NCBI RefSeq assembly: GCF_024637875.1
Contig: NZ_CP102451.1
Coordinates: 186,001 to 250,000, forward strand
DNA length: 64,000 bases
Reading direction: 5' to 3'
Origin: Vagococcus luciliae
GTDB lineage: Bacteria > Bacillota > Bacilli > Lactobacillales > Vagococcaceae
The notes beneath the pieces are model-generated. The model had not been told where the DNA came from. It was given only the letters and a program-made list of their open reading frames with translations, and made no database searches. Each line of letters opens with the position of its first letter. Positions within the stretch are counted from its first letter, which is position 1. Shown one piece after another: positions 63,829 through 64,000 of this stretch. The translations under genes and the position numbers were made by a program.

Positions 63829-64000
63829 TATAAGTTCCTCCTTAATAGATTATAGTTATTTAATTTAAGACACATTTTAGCGTTAAAAACTTAAACTAAC
63901 CTAAAAAAGAAAGATTATTTGGTATTTTATTAATCCTTAAACTTTCATCACTTATTAAAATGTCAAACTATTAAAAAAACCATTATTCCTATGACATACT

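Overview
The window is AT-rich, densely coded DNA from a low-GC Gram-positive bacterium, most likely Enterococcaceae (a Vagococcus or Enterococcus relative). This rests on Firmicutes-type Spx, MecA, LytSR-LrgAB, sortase A, LuxS, an Xre-type RodZ-like protein and pyruvate oxidase, together with a menaquinone pathway that lacks a visible MenG, as in enterococci that make demethylmenaquinone. The genus is inferred, not proven.

Layout. 0-4.8 kb: yfmF-yfmH-ymfI-rodZ-pgsA (EF-P modification genes, shape factor, phosphatidylglycerol synthesis). 4.9-8.1 kb: two membrane proteins, an autoregulated MerR/TipA-type regulator and signal peptidase I. 8.2-12 kb: LytSR and LrgAB (cell death/lysis control or pyruvate uptake). 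12-14 kb: divergent polyprenyl diphosphate synthase and MenA. 14.3 kb: a tRNA-like transcript with its own promoter. 14.5-18.2 kb: a zinc-starvation operon behind a clear Zur box: AdcA-ZinT lipoprotein, cysteine-free L33, S14 and L32, an unknown 126-aa protein, a CobW-type GTPase and a 38-aa basic protein. 18.4-25.7 kb: luxS, FMN reductase, a nucleoside phosphorylase/PnuC/amidohydrolase set (the last frameshifted), a glycosyltransferase/NAGPA cluster, and a deletion scar joining two gene remnants. 25.8-30 kb: purine permease under a purine riboswitch and a BceAB-like ABC transporter.

30.2-38.1 kb: the menaquinone operon menB-menE-menF-menD-menH-menC with a divergent hotdog thioesterase. With MenA and the prenyl synthase at 12-14 kb this makes nearly the whole route to demethylmenaquinone. 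38-46.7 kb: a broken AAA ATPase, a DUF4767 lipoprotein, a CLC-type fluoride exporter under a fluoride riboswitch, Dps, acetolactate decarboxylase, sortase A facing a surface protein with an LPQTS anchor, a YghU-like GST and a DUF1722 protein. 46.7-50 kb: a Nudix plus PLD-helicase-DUF3427 pair that looks like a defence or DNA-repair module. 50-55 kb: a decayed stretch with tiny genes, a chimeric two-component pseudogene, a WYL-regulator remnant, a broken lipoprotein gene and one intact nuclease-like gene. 55-64 kb: cysK-cysE, GtrA, MecA, Spx, TrpS, a second-type ClpP, pyruvate oxidase and a beta-helix surface protein.

No IS element, prophage, CRISPR array or rRNA was recognised. The most interesting items are the Zur operon with its two unassigned proteins, the tRNA-like RNA, the Nudix-helicase pair, the two riboswitches and the histidine kinase/response regulator chimera.
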